NCBI GenBank assembly: GCA_964570205.1
Contig: CAZMXI010000064.1
Span: 1-24,593 of the forward strand
Direction of reading: 5' to 3'
DNA length: 24,593 bases
DNA from: CAZMXI01 sp964570205
GTDB lineage: Bacteria > Planctomycetota > Phycisphaerae > Tepidisphaerales > Tepidisphaeraceae
Shown here: positions 22,369-24,593 of the stretch, one piece after another
Numbering within the stretch: the first letter of the stretch is position 1
How the letters are laid out: each line of letters opens with the position of its first letter
Notes under the pieces: model-generated
What the model saw: only the letters and a program-made list of their open reading frames with translations
Database searches by the model: none
What the model was told of the DNA's origin: nothing
Position numbers and translations under genes: made by a program

Positions 22369-23031
22369 TCATTTCTTCGCGGCCCAGATGAAACCCCGTC
22401 GCATCAGCGTCAGGACGGGCTCGGCCTCCAGCACTGCCGTTGTATGGCCTAGGGAGTTGTAAAACACCCTGCCTTGTCCGTAAAGCTTCGTCCAGATCAC
22501 GGGCATGTCGATCGGGCCGTTGCCCACGTGTGGACCGTCGGCCACTGGAAACCGCGTCGTCGCCAGCACGCGCAGGGTGGGGTCCACGTGCATGTAATAC
22601 TGCTCGGTGGTCACCTCAAAATCGGCAATGCTCTTCGTGATCGGGCTGCGGTTCTTTCTGTTGATATTGATCATATGGCGGACGCCATCATTGCCAGGAT
22701 GGGCCACCCATTGGCCGCCGGTCATGAACTGCCACTCGGTGGCGTCACGAAAGGCATCGCACATGCCTCCGTGGCAGCCGGCGATGCCCGCGCCGGCTCG
22801 CACGGCCGAGCAAACGCCCTCGATCTGCGGCTGGCTTATGCTGCCCATCGTCCAGACCGGGACGATCAGGCTGAGTCGGCCCAGCTTCGCGGCATCGGTG
22901 AAGACATCCAGCGATCTGGACACCTCGACCTCAAAGCCAACTTCCTTCATAATGCGGTCGAACAGGTCGGCCACCTGCTCGGGCTGGTGGCCATCCCAGC
23001 CGCCCCAGACGATCAGCGCCTTGTGGGGCAT
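22369..23031 (-). CDS. ThuA-like protein
   Basis: This 220-residue protein has the ThuA class I glutamine-amidotransferase-like fold: 'ALIVWGGWDGHQPEQVADLF' at the start, 'IVPVWTMGSIS', 'GAGIAGCHGGMCDAFRD' (81-97), 'TTEQYYMHVDP' and the closing 'GQGRVFYNSLGHTTAVL'. ThuA proteins are linked to trehalose and other sugar use, often by genomic context only, and lack a catalytic Cys-His pair in the usual form. GGAG lies 7 nt before the ATG at 23031. Context here (cmk, lipoprotein) gives no sugar clue. No signal peptide is present. Confidence 0.88.
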   Translation of the reverse strand: MPHKALIVWGGWDGHQPEQVADLFDRIMKEVGFEVEVSRSLDVFTDAAKLGRLSLIVPVWTMGSISQPQIEGVCSAVRAGAGIAGCHGGMCDAFRDATEWQFMTGGQWVAHPGNDGVRHMININRKNRSPITKSIADFEVTTEQYYMHVDPTLRVLATTRFPVADGPHVGNGPIDMPVIWTKLYGQGRVFYNSLGHTTAVLEAEPVLTLMRRGFIWAAKK

Positions 23032-23063
23032 AACTCATCTCCCGACAGCACCCGCGCAGGATG

Positions 23064-23092
23064 AGTGTATGAAAATCGCGGGGAAATGAAAA
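23064..23092 (-). promoter_or_regulatory. Putative promoter of the ThuA-like gene
   Basis: On the minus strand TTTTCA (23087-23092) and TACACT (23064-23069) are 17 nt apart. Start is predicted near 23057, 26 nt before the ATG. Confidence 0.4.
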
Positions 23093-23158
23093 TGCGGACC
23101 AACGCCGCCTGAACTCGGCGGGCGGCACATCCCCGGAGCAGACCCATCGCCGAATCAC

Positions 23159-23443
23159 TCAATGCCCGGCCAGCGGATTGCCTCGGAAGTCAAACTCCTG
23201 CTTCATCGGCTTGCGGTCCTGATCGGTGAACTGCACCTCGTAGTGCACGGTGCCGTCCGGGTAGGTCTCTGTTTCGACGGCGGTGATCATCACGCCGGGA
23301 TGGTGCTTCTCGAAGCCGGCCCTGACGGTGGGGGGCAGGACGTCGGCCGGTGATGGCCCGGCCACCTCCTTCTGATCTTGCCCGCAGCCGGCCAGCGCAA
23401 CCGTCAACCCGATCATAAAAACGGCAAGTGCCCGCGTGACCAT
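23159..23443 (-). CDS. Small PepSY-like lipoprotein
   Basis: This 94-residue protein has a lipoprotein signal with lipobox LAGC (C20). The mature part, 'AGFEKHHPGVMITAVETE' then 'VHYEVQFTDQDRKP', resembles one PepSY-like unit (helix, then strands that describe a small inhibitor or binding fold). AAGGAG lies 5 nt before the ATG. It is flanked by the deiminase-like and ThuA-like genes but has its own promoter-like pair. Function unknown. Confidence 0.82.
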   Translation of the reverse strand: MVTRALAVFMIGLTVALAGCGQDQKEVAGPSPADVLPPTVRAGFEKHHPGVMITAVETETYPDGTVHYEVQFTDQDRKPMKQEFDFRGNPLAGH

Positions 23444-23491
23444 TCATACTCCTTCAGTGACAGCGCGACAGCCCCTGCGCCTGACGCCATC

Positions 23492-23520
23492 ACGATAGAC
23501 GGGCGGAAGGAGCTTGTCCA
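23492..23520 (-). promoter_or_regulatory. Putative promoter of the small lipoprotein gene
   Basis: On the minus strand TGGACA (23515-23520) and TATCGT (23492-23497) are 17 nt apart; the -35 box matches TTGACA at five of six positions. The leader would be about 40 nt long and include AAGGAG. Confidence 0.45.
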
Positions 23521-23535
23521 CACGGATGGCGGCGG

Positions 23536-24593
23536 CTACCCGCGATCAGCCACATTCACCAGGCACCGCAGGCAGCCGAAATGGCGGAAAACCTGCGTGC
23601 AGTCGATCCGGCGCACCTCGTGGCCCAGGCCTTGCCAGATCCGCTCGGCCGCATCGTTCATCCCGCCGGCTCCATCATACACCGGCATATAGACGATGCG
23701 ATGGCCGGCGCGCACATCGATCAGGACGTTCAGGTACGTCAGCCAGGTGCGGCCATCCATGGCCGGAACGGTGGGCATCCTGATGACGCGATATCCGGCG
23801 TCGGCGGCCTGCCGTGCCACGCTGTCGAACTTCGCCTGCGTTTCGGTGGAGAAATCCGGCCCGCCGGGCAGGTCGGGCCAGGCGTGCGATCGCCCCAGTG
23901 ATGGATCGCCCACCAGCACCGTGCCATCGCCGGCGGCCATCATGAACATGCCCGCGTGATGCTCCGGGGCATCATCCAGGAGGATGATGGGCCGGCCGGC
24001 CAGCGCTGCGAGCCTCTGGCGGAGCTCGGCGAGGTCGGCCACGGTCTGCTGCACGTTGCGCCTGATCACGTTGGGGGCGATGAAGACGGCCCGGTCGTCG
24101 GCGACGAAATCGCCGCCGTCGAAATAGATCGCCTGCCGCTGCCATCCGACGCCCGGGATGGTTCGCGAAAGCAGTTCGCCCACGCGCTGGTCGCCCGCAC
24201 GGGCCGGCCAGAGGTCGGCGCCGGCCTCGCCGCGCGGGCAGGCCAACGTCGTCGTGCCCGCCTCATCACGCAGGGCAACCCACCGGTCGCGCGACCAAGC
24301 CGTGACCGGACCAGCGCTGAAGACCGGAACCACGCGGCAGGCAGGCAGGCCGATCCGGCCCATCATTTCATCGAATGCCGCCTGGTCAGGGCAGACGGCG
24401 TACACGGTTGTTTCTGCTGGCAGCGCAGGCAGGAACTGGCGGTAGATGTCGGCCGCATAATCAGCGCTGGCGGCATACTGGATGACCAGCACCCGCATCG
24501 CCCCTTCGCAGTCGGGCAGGATCGACCGCGGTGGCGAGACAATTACGGCCCGCCAGGCCACCGAGATCAAACCCGCCGCAACCGCCAGGCCCA
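23536..24593 (-). CDS. Agmatine-deiminase-like (GME fold) protein, 5' end outside window
   Basis: The frame is open to the right edge, so the true start is not in the window. A TTG at 24570 is only the first possible start inside it, and upstream codons read as a hydrophobic 'GLAVAAGLISVAW' segment, so the protein is probably membrane-anchored or secreted. The visible 350 residues fit the guanidino-modifying (GME) fold: 'TAWSRDRW', 'YFDGGDFV', the His in 'HHAGMFMM', and a C-terminal Cys in 'FGCLRCLVN' at the place of the nucleophile in agmatine or peptidylarginine deiminases. The sequences around the motifs differ from standard agmatine deiminase ('GGN' is 'GGD'), so the substrate is uncertain. 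Confidence 0.75.
   Translation of the reverse strand, partial: GLAVAAGLISVAWRAVIVSPPRSILPDCEGAMRVLVIQYAASADYAADIYRQFLPALPAETTVYAVCPDQAAFDEMMGRIGLPACRVVPVFSAGPVTAWSRDRWVALRDEAGTTTLACPRGEAGADLWPARAGDQRVGELLSRTIPGVGWQRQAIYFDGGDFVADDRAVFIAPNVIRRNVQQTVADLAELRQRLAALAGRPIILLDDAPEHHAGMFMMAAGDGTVLVGDPSLGRSHAWPDLPGGPDFSTETQAKFDSVARQAADAGYRVIRMPTVPAMDGRTWLTYLNVLIDVRAGHRIVYMPVYDGAGGMNDAAERIWQGLGHEVRRIDCTQVFRHFGCLRCLVNVADRG

Noticed and set aside
23105..23125. Inverted repeat after the small lipoprotein gene as a terminator
   Set aside because: The stem is only about five perfect pairs and no T-run follows on the minus strand.

Overview
This is a GC-rich chromosomal stretch from a bacterium. The gene mix points to a planctomycete, most likely of the Phycisphaerae type: secreted FG-GAP/VCBS and DUF5666-like proteins, a cytoplasmic GH20 hexosaminidase, a ThuA-like protein and many single-gene transcription units. 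That placement is an inference from gene content and style, since there is no rRNA or other phylogenetic marker here. The window is densely coded and holds 21 protein genes. I see no tRNA, rRNA, CRISPR array or complete insertion sequence. A pair of direct repeats at the extreme left edge may be the end of a mobile element.

Left part (1-5.4 kb): a secreted protein with two DUF5666-like repeats; a possibly acquired HEPN/AbiU2-like gene; then a minus-strand cluster reading MazG-like pyrophosphatase, HAD phosphatase, GH20 hexosaminidase. Upstream of that cluster lies a small secreted DUF5666-like protein ending in a clear intrinsic terminator. Next comes a plus-strand ABC exporter pair (ATPase and permease, 5.56-8.03 kb).

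Middle (8.0-12.1 kb): on the minus strand, a secreted FG-GAP/VCBS protein whose reading frame is interrupted by one in-frame UGA at 9076-9078. The frame continues without shift through more FG-GAP repeats, the upstream half has its own promoter, strong ribosome binding site and signal peptide, and the downstream half has no start signals. A perfect 7-bp hairpin with a 5-nt G-containing loop starts 12 nt after the UGA, which is how bacterial SECIS elements look. I read this as a candidate selenoprotein with a Sec-Cys pair, the most interesting observation in the window. Upstream of it is a type II restriction-modification operon, with a XamI-family endonuclease followed by an overlapping adenine methyltransferase.

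Right part (12.2-24.6 kb): plus-strand genes for a lipoprotein-type aldose 1-epimerase, a UbiA-type prenyltransferase, a secreted gingipain/caspase-fold (C25-like) protein, a DUF5615/PIN-like protein, a PfkB sugar kinase, a secreted transglutaminase-like protein and a nitrilase-superfamily hydrolase. Between 14.5 and 14.8 kb lies a possible small RNA unit with promoter and intrinsic terminator. On the minus strand follow an agmatine-deiminase-like protein (open at the right edge), a small lipoprotein, a ThuA-like protein, cytidylate kinase and a PlsC acyltransferase.

Several genes (MazG-like, DUF5615-like, nitrilase, perhaps XamI and the HEPN gene) have -35/-10-like hexamers ending only 6-8 nt before the start codon and lack a well-placed Shine-Dalgarno sequence. 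This suggests leaderless mRNAs are common here.
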